A DNA stretch of 64,000 bases from Zhengitettix transpicula (lineage: Eukaryota > Arthropoda > Insecta > Orthoptera > Tetrigidae): assembly GCA_037074705.1 (NCBI GenBank), contig CM073590.1, positions 47,776,395-47,840,394 on the forward strand. Direction: 5' to 3'. A program made the position numbers and the translations under genes. Each line of letters begins with the position of its first letter. Positions within the stretch are counted from its first letter, which is position 1. The notes below the pieces were generated by a model, which was given only the letters and a program-made list of their open reading frames with translations, was not told the DNA's origin and made no database searches. Shown here piece after piece: positions 11,614 through 23,447 of the stretch.

Positions 11614-12320
11614 TTTAATTATAAAAATGCATTTGACAACAATGCAATGTACATTATGTAATGTGTACAGGCCTCCCAATATGGAGACGCCGCCGTGAAA
11701 GCGTACACCCAAGTTTCATCACAGTTTTGATTTAGTTTGGAGCTTGTCTTGTACGGAAGACATGCATGCTGTAAATAACGGCCAAGTGAAATCGCCGCTG
11801 ATGTGTCCACTTCGTCTGAAAGGCTCTTCCAACCCACCAAAGTGAAAGCTACACATTCCTAGGTAAATAATCACGGATGGGAATTAGAAGTCTCATGAGT
11901 TGTACATGATAATGGCGAAGAAAGTTAAACGTGAACATGAAAGCAAGTAATAACTTATCGAACGTTTATGCCTAAATTCAACATTACTAATAGACTAAAA
12001 CACCTTTTATAATCCTCTAGTGCGAAACCTTGTATTGTTCCAAAAGTTAAGATCATTTTTCTGTACTACAGAGGATTACACATAAACATCTCCAAATTGT
12101 TTCACCAGTATAAAATTGGTATTATTTATAGATCCACCAATTCACTTTCGAGTTTTATCAAGAACGGCAAAGATCAGATCAACCTGACGACACGCATTTT
12201 GTAGTATACAAAATCAGCATTAGTTACTATTCTGTTTACACTGGCCACACCAAACCGGTTCTAAAGCCGAGGATCAAAAAACCACATATCGAATATAACT
12301 TACCTACTGACAAGCATTCT
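11614..12320. other. Unique intergenic DNA
   Basis: Mixed composition. 11650-11850 is slightly GC-richer and holds a 73-codon minus frame with no recognised family. No repeats found. Confidence 0.4.
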
Positions 12321-12560
12321 TTATTTTTTTTAAGGTAAGAGGCAACATGAGGGTAATCCACATGGTGGCAACTCTCCTTTAATAACATAGAAAGGGATTT
12401 GAAAGGGGGGATGTAGAAGGGTAGAGGAAGGTACCCCAAGGGTTAACTAGGCCCCCCGGGCTATATTTTAAGGATCCTACCCGGCATTCGCCTAAAAGTA
12501 ATGCAGGGCAAACCCTAGAAAAACCTGAATCAGGTAGGTCGGGAATTTGGTACCTTCCGA
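12321..12560 (-). mobile_element. SINE-like repeat (family D), copy 1
   Basis: Shares long stretches with 45.06 kb and, inverted, 59.35-59.87 kb: CATGAGGGTAATCCACAT, GGGATTTGAAAGGGGGGATG, AGGATCCTACCCGGCATTCG, ACCCTAGAAAAACCTG. A T-rich run at about 12321-12332 becomes an A-rich tail on the minus strand, so the element is best read as a retroposon in minus orientation. No coding. It may be a SINE or the 3' end of a LINE. Confidence 0.65.
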
Positions 12561-14320
12561 CAGCGGGAATACGAAACACATCTATTTAAAACAACATAAT
12601 ATAAGTACGAGAAAAATTAAGATTCTTGACGTTGAATCCAAGTATTATCAAAGACTAATTTCGGAAATGGTTCACTTCAAAATTCACAAACGGAATGCTC
12701 TTTATATTCAAAGTGACACAGACTCTTTGAGAAAGTCTACGATCTTTTGATACCTCGACTCTTTGGACAGTTATATATACCAGCTCACTGAAGTCTCGCG
12801 GTTTCTTGTTCGTGTACTTGAGAAGGTCCACAAATGTGTAGAAGAAACGTTGTACCTGTTTTTATTCCTGTGAGGTCTGTTTTTTGACCATTAAGTTCAT
12901 AATCGTAATACATTCCTGAATGTAACTCTATAGAATTACAGCTGCAGAAAATATATTTGTAATTTTTATATTTTTTATCTAGCAAGGCTGATAAAATTAT
13001 GTCTCTGATCAAAAAAGTCAATTTAACCATCGAAATAAAAACAAATGTGCAGTCAAATAGGCATCATGTAGGTGGACTCATTGACTCGATAAAAATGTCT
13101 TATTTCGTTATTCAAAGTCGGTGAATTTTTTCTGAAATTGGGTGCAAATATTTTGTATAATTTAGACAGTTAAATAGTACCGCAGTAATATGTATAATAC
13201 TTCATACAATAATATTACTTTCTCCGTCTAATGAAAAATACTGTTCAATGACGGATTCATTATTAAATTATCAGCGTGACATGATAAACGAGATCAAAGC
13301 TTTTAAATTGAAGGAGACCTGGACTCTGTAAATTAATAGTCTGTTAATAGGCAGTCACCGGTAGGACGACATCAAAGTTTATCTCATATATGGTTGTTAA
13401 AAATTCTCATCTACCTCAGTTTCATTTCTATACAAGTGCTTTTGAATAAAATTAATTTAATAATTTATTTGCAAATACGAAATTTTTTACGATCTACAAG
13501 TCATTACGTGTTTCACACCATTTTCTTAACGGTAGTGCTTCATTCTTAATCTTGAGTAGCTATACTCATACAGCAAGTTTTTATTTCCTAGGACGTCTAT
13601 TTTGGCAGACCGGCGCGGCTGTCTTGGCTTCTACTTGACAAAGCTGCTTGTCAGATTTCAAAGCGCTCTTTGCTATTATAGGCTAGTTATTGAAATTTTA
13701 AAAGATAAACAGTTCATTAATTGAAGATTTTACCTGAAATATGAATTCTTCTCCAAATCATAAGTTCTCGTTAATCAGCTACACTAGTAACAAACGTTTC
13801 ACGTCATTAGATGTGATATAATTTTATCATGTGAAATGCCATAGTCTTTTTCATTATACATGTGGTTGTAACACACAAACTTATAATGTATTTTAACCTA
13901 ATATGAAATAAGTCGGCGACAACGAAACATATTTTATTTAGACGTCTGTATAACACACTTAAATTGAAGTGAACAAACATGAGTCGCTCAGGATAATCGT
14001 TGGTAAACGGCGGCAGTCGTGGTAGGAAACGCAGTGATAAAGTCTGTGGCTCACCAATTGATCCACAAAACAAGCAAAATTAAAGACAATTGAAATGAAA
14101 ATGATTAACAGTTGAACCATAGTGGACTTCATTCTCATCCGTTGTAATGGGAAGTATATTCTTCGCAGTAGAATTAAATATTAAATTTATTTACATAATT
14201 AATAATAATCTGTCAACACCTTAAGAATCCTAAAACAACGGATGAAACGTAGCTATTTGTTGTCAAGAGTGAACAATAAATACTCCAATAAAGCGTTCCT
14301 AACATTCTGACTATTAATGA
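12561..14320. other. AT-rich intergenic DNA
   Basis: Several short frames, including an 81-codon minus frame at 12785-13030 and an 88-codon minus frame at 13807-14073, with no family resemblance. 13595-13660 is a short GC-richer patch. Nothing supported as a gene. Confidence 0.4.
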
Positions 14321-14550
14321 ATAAGAAAGACAAAAAGGTTAATATAAATACCACACAACGTTTCTGAGATCCTTGTCCCTTAGCTTTTGAGTGTTGTCAA
14401 CTGACAAATGCAGTTGTGTTTCTCTAGGCTCTTCTTAGCACCTGACGAAAGGAATAAGGATCCCAGAATCATTGTGTGATATTTATATTACCATTTTTGT
14501 CTGGCTATCTTTCTTGTTCGATATTTTCAATCAGACGTAAATTTTTTCAT
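14321..14550. mobile_element. Fold-back element (family A), complete copy
   Basis: The left arm runs GACAAAAAGGTTAATATAAA, then TACCACACAACGTTTCTGAG, then ATCCTTGTCCC. The right arm is its inverted counterpart: AAGGATCCCAGAATCATTGT, then GTGATATTTATATTACC, then ATTTTTGTC. The centre holds CTTTTGAGTGTTGTCAACTG and a CTAGGCTCTTCTTAGCACC block. On the plus strand the right arm carries CCTGACGAAAGG, a GGAT..CCC stem and a mutated GAATC in place of GAAAC. The long inverted arms, short core and lack of coding make this a MITE or fold-back element. Confidence 0.8.
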
Positions 14551-15194
14551 CCTGACTATTATATTAATTTTTTGTTTAAATATTAAGTTTTTACTCAAAT
14601 TTATTTATCAACTGACGTACAAAAGGCGGTGTAAACCGCTGTGAGTTAGTTTTCACGGTTTTCTATCCTTTAGACATCAATTTCTCAATTTCTCGAGAAA
14701 CATGACGACTTTCACTTATTGGTGGGTCGATATCAGAGTTAATTCGTTTGTAGGTATTTATTAAGCGTTAACATCACAACAGCAACATTCTTTTATGTAA
14801 AAATTAATTTATATTTGAACACTCAACTGCTAATTTACTGGTCTCGTAAAATAGTCGTAATAGCCTCTTACGGTTTTATACGATTTTCCAAATCGTTTAA
14901 GTAAATGATGGCATGACGTCCCAAGTCAAAACTAGTTTTTGTTCCATTTCCTGTTCACAAATATGGGAAAGGACATAGTCGGGTATGACTGATGGAAATC
15001 GGCACATTCGTTCGCTTCTCCAAATTCAGCATAACTCTTTCACGGCCTCTACGGACGGTTGATAAGCATTAAATAAAATCGATGAAAAATCAAAGACGTA
15101 GCCGCTACGTTGCAATCAGAGAAGATGTCTGCTGTTATCACATGTATTCTAACAGACAATATTCTTAATTAAGTTTATTGTACACTACGGCGTC
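14551..15194. other. Intergenic DNA, nothing recognised
   Basis: AT-rich to about 14930, then mildly GC-richer. No frames or repeats worth naming. Confidence 0.4.
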
Positions 15195-15828
15195 TATATC
15201 ATCCGCCACACAACTGGTATGGTGTTTTCTAATCCTGGGTGACAGCGGTGACTCCATTAACGTACGCGGTATCGCCAGAGTTCACAGTTGAATAAACAAT
15301 TTCGCCTGTGATCCTGAAGTGATCGCAAAGCAGTATTGTCGGAGGCAGCGGCGCCGCTGTCAGTTCCGCCAAGCCTGGCGCCAGAGTAACTGATGGGCCT
15401 GCCTGACGCGGACCTCCATTACTCACGCGGTCTCGCATTCGAGCCCCGTCACACTCATGTGGGCCAACACTGAATCATCGCCACAGTTACCGTAATATGT
15501 AACCAAGAGCCGCGTGAGTGGGCCGGCAAACCAGCACCCTGTGGGTTGTAGCTTGCCGTTATTTTGGGTCGCGATTGCGTGAAGTTCCACCCTGTCGCGT
15601 GAAAAGGATGGCCGATCGCTCAAGCGTCTGGCCAAGCGCCAGACACTCAACACATTTAGGACCATTGTCCCTGTTGCGTGCCGCTCACAGATTGTCAAAT
15701 TGCACTCACGGACTACACTGTACTTGATTTATTTCCCAAATCTTACAATTCGTATTCTGATGCGCACCCGTTGTCATCGAACATCTCCCGGTCGGTGGGC
15801 GGCTGACGCTTCGATTATTTCCACTATA
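15195..15828. promoter_or_regulatory. GC-richer island, candidate regulatory element
   Basis: One of the longest GC-richer stretches of the left half. Minus frames of 69 and 91 codons and a plus frame of 69 codons overlap here with no recognised domain, and both strands are open. It ends at a fold-back element. Likely noncoding; role unknown. Confidence 0.3.
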
Positions 15829-15830
15829 AT

Positions 15831-15948
15831 TCAGACAAAAAAGTGATAATATAAATACCACAAAACGTTCGTAGGATCCTTGTGCCTTTCGTCAGGTGCG
15901 AAGAAGGGCCTAGAGCGCCACTTGTCAGTTGGCAAAACTCAAAATAAT
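15831..15948 (+). mobile_element. Fold-back element (family A), left arm and centre only
   Basis: Reads TTCAGACAAAAAAGTGATAA, then ATAAATACCACAAAACGTTC, then GATCCTTGTGCC, then TTTCGTCAGGTGCGAAG and the GCCTAGAGCG centre, ending CAAAACTCAAAA. The right arm is missing. On the minus strand it carries CACCTGACGAAAGG and GAACG where other copies have GAAAC. Confidence 0.7.
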
Positions 15949-16480
15949 ATTTTTTTTCATTTTTATAATTGAAGTAATTTATGTTATTGAGCATATCTAA
16001 AAACTAAATAAAATTTATGTTTAAAAAATAATATTGTGAATTATTTTTATCATTTAATTCATAATTAATTTTTTACTGTTACTGTTACTGTTACTGTTTA
16101 TAAACCTATATATTTATTATCACATTTCTATGATCATTTTGATTACAACGGCCTTTACAAACAAGGGCATGCTCTGGAAATTCTAAGCAAATTTATTTTT
16201 TCAACTTCAATGTTTGGCTAAAATTTATAGAAGAATTTATCAATTTATGGAAACTGCAAATTAAATCTATTTTGCATAATTTTTTAGTAAAAATTCTTAG
16301 TCAACACTTGTTTAGATAAAAGTTTTATTTCGATTTTTAAATTTACTCCATTGTACACTGAAGACGAACGTTGTGTTCAATTTTTTTGTTAATAAATTAT
16401 TTTAGACTAATAAGCTTCTTTTCATCCATTTATTTTTAAAAAAGTCATAAAACCCTATAAATTTTAAGCGATGAATATCA
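15949..16480. other. AT-rich intergenic DNA with a hexamer microsatellite
   Basis: AT-rich. Contains about four copies of TACTGT at 16074-16098. No gene recognised. Confidence 0.5.
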
Positions 16481-16628
16481 AATCGGAACACGAACATGTA
16501 TCATTGGGTTTCGGTTTCACCTAACAGGGGATGCAATGCTTGGCCTGCGTAATAAATCGGAACACGAACATGTATCATTGGGTTTCGGTTTCACCTAACA
16601 GGGGATGCAATGCTTGGCCTGCGTAATT
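16481..16628. repeat. Near-perfect 74-bp direct tandem duplication
   Basis: The block beginning AATCGGAACACGAACATG at 16481 is repeated from 16555 with a period of 74 bases and no mismatch that I can see over 73 bases. Each copy ends GGCCTGCGTAAT. There is no open frame. The near-identity points to a recent duplication or an assembly artefact. Confidence 0.9.
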
Positions 16629-18108
16629 TTGCAACGATGAAACTATCGGCGTATGAGGTTTAATGTTTAATAACAGGTATTTTGTGTCATTAGGGCGGTC
16701 TGTGCCACAGAAATTCACGTAAATATAGTATCGTTTACTACGACGGCCACACTTATAATTTATACAATTCTAAATAATGAATGTAACACAGTATCAATGT
16801 TTCATACAATCGAGTGATTTTAATATATCTACGTTACTTCCAACATTAGATACTAATCTGATGCCATTTGTCTGTTACGCTAATTTCCTTCCCTGTTCAC
16901 AAGGAAACGGTCTGACTTATTTCGATAAAACTTTACTTCGTTATGAAGTAACAAATATAAAGTTGTCATTCACTATTTTAGACCGAAAAAGTAACGTTCC
17001 AAAACCCCCTGACGGACCGATTTCGGCGTATAGTCGTTATAAAGATGTGTATGCTGGTCATAAGCAATATCGAACGTCAATCCGCCATCTTGAGACAAAA
17101 CCCTGAATATGTTAAATTTCACAAGAAAACGGTAGTACCGATTAAAATGAAATCTTACATCGGTTTAACATAAGGTTTCAAGGAATGCCATTCACCAAAT
17201 TCTAATGGCGAACTTGTTTTTAATTTTACTGCTCGAACAAGGATTTACTTCCCTTTAAAAACAACGACTGATCGTTTTTTCTCCGAAGCGATAAATAATT
17301 TTGAGGGTATTTATAAATCTGGAAGTTATTAAATATTTATATGTTGTAAATTATTAAGAATAACACCAGTAGATCCTAAGAAGATGTTAGTATTTAATCT
17401 CTACTTTATTTGGTACATTTCGGCTTTGATACTCGCCACATTAATCTAAATATAAAAACATACAATTGTATAACATTGTCAATCTATAATACATTTCCAA
17501 ACATCACCTATTTTTATCTGTTTACCTTAAAATTAATTAATTTGAGAGTATCTTAAATTGTCACTCCAAAATTGGAAAATTAAAACTAAGTCCAGCCTTC
17601 TCAATTTACTTTTATTTTTAATGTTAAAATTAACCTTTAATCCTGTCGAAAGCTTCTGTAAATATTTTTAACGAATGTTATATCCATAAAATTTTATTTA
17701 CAGGAGGTATTGAATTTTTCACTTGTTTTAGATTGGATATAAAATTTATTTGATTGAAGGATAGGTAAGAAGACGGCGATCACCTCCATGATAATGTCAA
17801 GATGTAACAATTCTTACCCTTACAGAAATTAATAATGTATAATAAATAATAGACCCAAACACTATCGTATCAACAGCAACAGCTTACGTACAACACAGAC
17901 ATATAAAAAACTTTAAGAGCAGTGAATAATGTTTTATTTTTGTAAGAAGGATGGACATGTTACAATTACGGAAGTGAAAGAAAATCAGGCACTTCGTTAC
18001 AGACCACAAAGCATGAGAAAAGTATAATCGAATCATAAAACTTTACGAACACCGTAAATACAGAACTAAGAAATGACTAAGAACATCAACTAGGCTATTA
18101 TTAAGCTA
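16629..18108. other. AT-rich intergenic DNA
   Basis: Contains a 109-codon plus frame at 16777-17106 with no recognised domain or signal peptide. It stands alone, so chance is likely. The remainder is AT-rich unique sequence up to the Helitron-like 3' end at 18109. Confidence 0.4.
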
Positions 18109-18679
18109 CTAGCTGGGTGCCCGGCGTTGCCCGAGATGACATTTATCTATAACCATCCATAAGACTCCAATTTTGGTTACTTTTGCGCTATTTTTATGTA
18201 AAGCTCCTCGAACTCTATCCCTAAATGTGCTCACCTCCCATGCCGAAGGGGGATGAAGTCATTGACTAAATATATCGGCCGTTTTTACATGTTAGAAGAT
18301 GACCACCCCCACAAATATGCGATAATGAAAAAGAATGTATTCCACGCAAAAATCGGCCGATTACATTGTCTGAAAATTTATTCCCCCGCCCAACACCTCC
18401 CAAACCCGTCGCGTTATCCCCCCAGGGTTGTCACAATTAGATTAAGCGACATTCATAGTCTCGGAATTGATTCGATTCTCGGTTGTTTTTGCGGGATTTT
18501 ATTTAACGTACCTCCACCCCAACCCTAAGCTTGCTCCCCTCACAGGGGTTAAATTATACACAAACAACATCGGTATAAATACTATCAAAGTAATTAACCC
18601 CAGGAAATAATTATCGCAAATATCGACCGTTTAACATGCTTGAAATTTTTCACCCCCGACGACTCCCGATTCGGGGACT

Positions 18680-19620
18680 TAAACGGTCAAGTTTAATGTC
18701 ATAATTAAACGCAGTGACAATCCTGATAGTTTCTGGTTTCTTTTTATCCAATGCTACTTCCACGCCAACCCTTAAGGGTGCACGCTTCCGAGTCCGAAAG
18801 GGGTTGAAATTACACACAGAGAACATGTAGGGAAATTTTATTAATCTAATTCATCCCGAAATATGTTTAATTGACGAAAAAAAAGCCGGTCAACTCATCC
18901 CAACCCAGCCGATACCCGCGCGTTGTCCAGATTGTCATAAATAAATTCAGGTACATCCATGACCTTCGATTTGACTCGAATCTCGGTTGTTTTTCCGTTA
19001 TTTTCAAGGAAATTAATTAAACTCAGTGACATTCCCGATAGCTTCTGGTTTCTTTTTATGTAATGCTACTTCACGCCCACCCTTAAGGGTGCACCCTTAT
19101 GAGTCCGAAAGGGGTTGAAATTATACACAGAGAACATGTAGGGAAATTTTATTAATGTAATTCATCTCGATATATATTTAATAGACGCAAAAAACAGCCG
19201 GTCAACTCATCCCAACCCAGCCGATACCCGCACGTTGTCCAGATTGTCATAAATAAATTCAGGTACATCCATGACCTTCGATTTGACTCGAATCTCGGTT
19301 GTTTCCCCGTTATTTTCAAGGAAATTAATTAAACTCAGTGACAATCTCGATAGTTTCTGGTTTCTTTTTATGTAATGCTACTTCACGCCCACCCTTATGA
19401 GTCCGAAAGGGGTTGAAATTATACATAGAGAACTGTAGGAAAATTTTATTAATGTAATTCATCCCGAAATATATTTAATCGACGCAAAAAACAGCCGGTC
19501 AACTCATCCCAACCCAGCCGATACCCGCGCGTTGTCCAGATTGTCATAAATAAATTCAAAGACATCCATTACCTTCGATTTGACTCGAATCTCGGTTGTA
19601 TTCGCGTTATTTTATTGCAG
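18680..19620. repeat. 312-bp tandem repeat, three copies
   Basis: The marker TTCTGGTTTCTTTTTAT starts at 18731, 19043 and 19355, giving exactly 312 bases twice. Each unit also has GGGGTTGAAATTA, CCAACCCAGCCGATACCCG, GTTGTCCAGATTGTCATAAA and TTCGATTTGACTCGAATCTC. The third copy is slightly shortened near CACCCTTATGAG. Confidence 0.9.
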
Positions 19621-19920
19621 CGTTCCTCCACCCAACACCTAAAAGTGCTCTACTGATAATCCAGACCCGCTTATGGGGGTTAGTAGACGCGTCTCACCCC
19701 AACAGTCGGTAGAAACACTATCAATATCTGTGACCCCTAAAAATATTTATCCGACTGAAATATAGGCTTTTTTAGCATGTTTAAATATTTCAACCCCGGT
19801 CCGCCCCCGCTTCTGGAGGTGGTAGACGCGTCTCACCCCGACAGTGTTTGTTTCCTGGTCGCAAAGAACACGTGTACGAAATTTGGTGAAATTTTCTCCA
19901 GCGGTGTAGATTTGTATAAC

Positions 19921-20998
19921 GAACATACAAATATACAAACATACAAACATACATACATACATACATACATACACTCATTTTTATTTATAAAATTAAACGT
20001 CGTTATTAATGGAAACAACATCGGTTAAAATAGTATGAACAACACCACCCCTCAATCTGCTACTTTCCCGTGGTAGAAAGGGTTGAATTTTTACTAATAC
20101 CACATCGGTAGAAACACTATAAATCTAGTTTACCCATAAACACATAACATTTTGGCAGTTTTAGAATAATAGACAATTCTCACCCCCAGCCCTAAGCAAG
20201 CTCACCACTAATGTCTAAAGGGTTTTATATTTTCAACAACATCCCTTGAAATAGTATTCACGTAATTCTCCTCCACGAACGCGCAAGAACTGACTATTTA
20301 TCTTCCCTTCCAACCCCCACCCTTTCGGGTTAAATGGGCAATTAAAAATATTTATCCGAAGTAAACTCACTGACATCCATAACCTTCGATTTGACTCCAA
20401 ACTCGGTTGTATTCGCGTTATTTTTCTGTAAAGCAACTCCACCCCAAACCCTAAGGGTGTCCTTTTCCCAGGGCGTAGGAGATGAATATTATATTCAGAT
20501 AACATCGGTAGAAACACAATCAATATCTTTGACCCCGAAAATATTTATCCAAATCTAATACCTGCTGTTTTAGCATGTTTAAGTATTTCAACTCCCGTCC
20601 ACCCCCGCTTCTGGGGTTGGTAGACGCGTCTCACCCCGACGGTGTTTGTTTCCTGGTCGTAAAGAACACGTGTACGAAATTTGGTGAAATTTGCTCCAGC
20701 GGTGTATATTTGTACTCTCCGCCCCAAACGCTAGGGGTGCTCTTTCCCCAGGGTGTAGAGGTTGAAAATTATATTCAGATATCATTAGTGGAAAGACTAT
20801 AAATACCTTTGACCCGTAAAATATTTATCCGACTGAAATATCGACTGTTTTAGAATGTTCAAATATTTCCACCCCCGTCCACCCCCGCTTCTGGGGGTGG
20901 TAGGCGCGTCTCACCCCGACAGTGTTGTTTTCCTGGTCGCAAAGAACACGTGTACGAAATTTGGTGAAATTTTCTCCAGCGGTGTAGATTTGTATAAC
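19921..20998. repeat. Higher-order repeat, 1078-bp block (two modules)
   Basis: Begins with an (ACAT)n tract after CGAACATACAAA, then TTATTTATAAAATTAAACG. It carries a roughly 650-bp shared segment (CCACCCCTCAATCTGCTAC to TTTGACCCCGAAAATATTT) and then two modules of about 280 bp. Each module has CCCCGCTTCTGGGG, AGACGCGTCT (AGGCGCGTCT in the second) and AACACGTGTACG. It pairs with the 1090-bp block at 22358-23447. Confidence 0.85.
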
Positions 20999-22357
20999 GA
21001 ACATACAAATATACAAACATACAAACATACATACATACATACATACATACACTCATTTTTATTTATAAAATTAAACGTCGTTATTAATGGAAACAACATC
21101 GGTTAAAATAGTATGAACAACACCACCCCTCAATCTGCTACTTTCCCGTGGTAGAAAGGGTTGAATTTTTACTAATACCACATCGGTAGAAACACTATAA
21201 ATCTAGTTTACCCATAAACACATAACATTTTGGCAGTATTAGAATAATAGACAATTCTCACCCCCAGCCCTAAGCAAGCTCACCACTAATGTCTAAAGGG
21301 TTTTATATTTTCAACAACATCCCTTGAAATAGTATTTACGTAATTCTCCTCCACGAACGCGCAAGAACTGACTATTTATCTTCCCTTCCAACCCCCACCC
21401 TTTCGGGTTAAATGGGCAATTAAAAATATTTATCCGAAGTAAACTCACTGACATCCATAACCTTCGATTTGACTCCAAACTCGGTTGTATTCGCGTTATT
21501 TTTCTGTAAAGCAACTCCACCCCAAACCCTAAGGGTGTCCTTTTCCCAGGGCGTAGGAGATGAATATTATATTCAGATAACATCGGTAGAAACACAATCA
21601 ATATCTTTGACCCCGAAAATATTTATCCAAATCTAATACCTGCTGTTTTAGCATGTTTAAGTATTTCAACCCCCGTCCACCCCCGCTTCTGGGGTTGGTA
21701 GACGCGTCTCACCCCGACGGTGTTTGTTTCCTGGTCGTAAAGAACACGTGTACGAAATTTGGTGAAATTTGCTCCAGCGGTGTATATTTGTACTCTCCGC
21801 CCCAAACGCTAGGGGTGCTCTTTCCCCAGGGTGTAGAGGTTGAAAATTATATTCAGATATCATTAGTGGAAAGACTATAAATACCTTTGACCCGTAAAAT
21901 ATTTATCCGACTGAAATATCGACTGTTTTAGAATGTTCAAATATTTCCACCCCCGTCCACCCCCGCTTCTGGGGGTGGTAGGCGCGTCTCACCCCGACAG
22001 TGTTGTTTTCCTGGTCGCAAAGAACACGTGTACGAAATTTGGTGAAATTTGATCCACCGGTATAGATTTGTATTCTCCACCCCAAACTCTAAGGGTGCCC
22101 TTTTCCCAGGGTGTAGGGGATGAAAATTATATTCAGAAAACATCGGTAGAAACACCATCAATATCTTGGACCCCTAAAAATTATTATCCGACTAAAATAT
22201 CGGCTTTTTTAGCATGTTTAAATATTTCAACCCCCGTGCACCCCCGCTTCTGGGGGTGGTAGACATGTCTCACCCCGACAGTGTTTGTTTCCTGGTCGTA
22301 AAGAACACGTGTACGAAATTTGGCGAAATTTGCTCTAACGGTGTAGATTTGTATAAC
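20999..22357. repeat. Higher-order repeat, 1359-bp block (three modules)
   Basis: Same start and shared segment as the previous block but with three modules. The length difference of 281 bp equals one module. It is almost identical to 23448-24806, which has exactly the same length. Confidence 0.85.
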
Positions 22358-23447
22358 GAACATACAAATATACAAATATACAAACATACAAACATACAAA
22401 CATACATACATACATACATACACTCATTTTTATTTATAAAATTAAACGTCGTTATTAATGGAAACAACATCGGTTAAAATAGTATGAACAACACCACCCC
22501 TCAATCTGCTACTTTCCCGTGGTAGAAAGGGTTGAATTTTTACTAATACCACATCGGTAGAAACACTATAAATCTAGTTTACCCATAAACACATAACATT
22601 TTGGCAGTTTTAGAATAATAGACAATTCTCACCCCCAGCCCTAAGCAAGCTCACCACTAATGTCTAAAGGGTTTTATATTTTCAACAACATCCCTTGAAA
22701 TAGTATTCACGTAATTCTCCTCCACGAACGCGCAAGAACTGACTATTTATCTACCCTTCCAACCCCCACCCTTTCGGGTTAAATGGGCAATTAAAAATAT
22801 TTATCCGAAGTAAACTCACTGACATCCATAACCTTCGATTTGACTCCAAACTCGGTTGTATTCGCGTTATTTTTCCGTAAAGCAACTCCACCCCAAACCC
22901 TAAGGGTGCTCTTTTCCCAGGGCGTAGGAGATGAATATTATATTCAGATAACATCGGTAGAAACACAATCAATATCTTTGACCCCGAAAATATTTATCCA
23001 AATCTAATACCTGCTGTTTCAGCCTGTTTAAGTAATTCAAACCCCGTCCACCCCCGCTTCTGGGTTGGTAGACGCGTCTCACCCCGACAGTGTTGTTTTC
23101 CTGGTCGCAAAGAACCCGTGTACGAAATGTGGTGAAATTTGCTCCAGCGGTGTATATTTGTACTCTCCACCCCAAACGCTAGGGGTGCTCTTTCCCCAGG
23201 GTGTAAAGGATGAGAATTATATTCAGAAAACATCTGTAGAAACACCATCAATATCTTGGACCCCTAAAAATTATTATCCGACTAAAATATCGGCTGTTTT
23301 AGCATGTTTAAATATTTCAACCCCGGTCCGCCCCCGCTTCTGGAGGTGGTAGACGCGTCTCACCCCGACAGTGTTTGTTTCCTGGTCGCAAAGAACACGT
23401 GTACGAAATTTGGTGAAATTTTCTCCAGCGGTGTAGATTTGTATAAC
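22358..23447. repeat. Higher-order repeat, 1090-bp block (two modules)
   Basis: Second copy of the two-module block. It differs from 19921-20998 by small changes, for example CTACCCTTCC for CTTCCCTTCC near 22750, a diverged module near 23030-23110 and a different ACAT tract. Confidence 0.85.
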
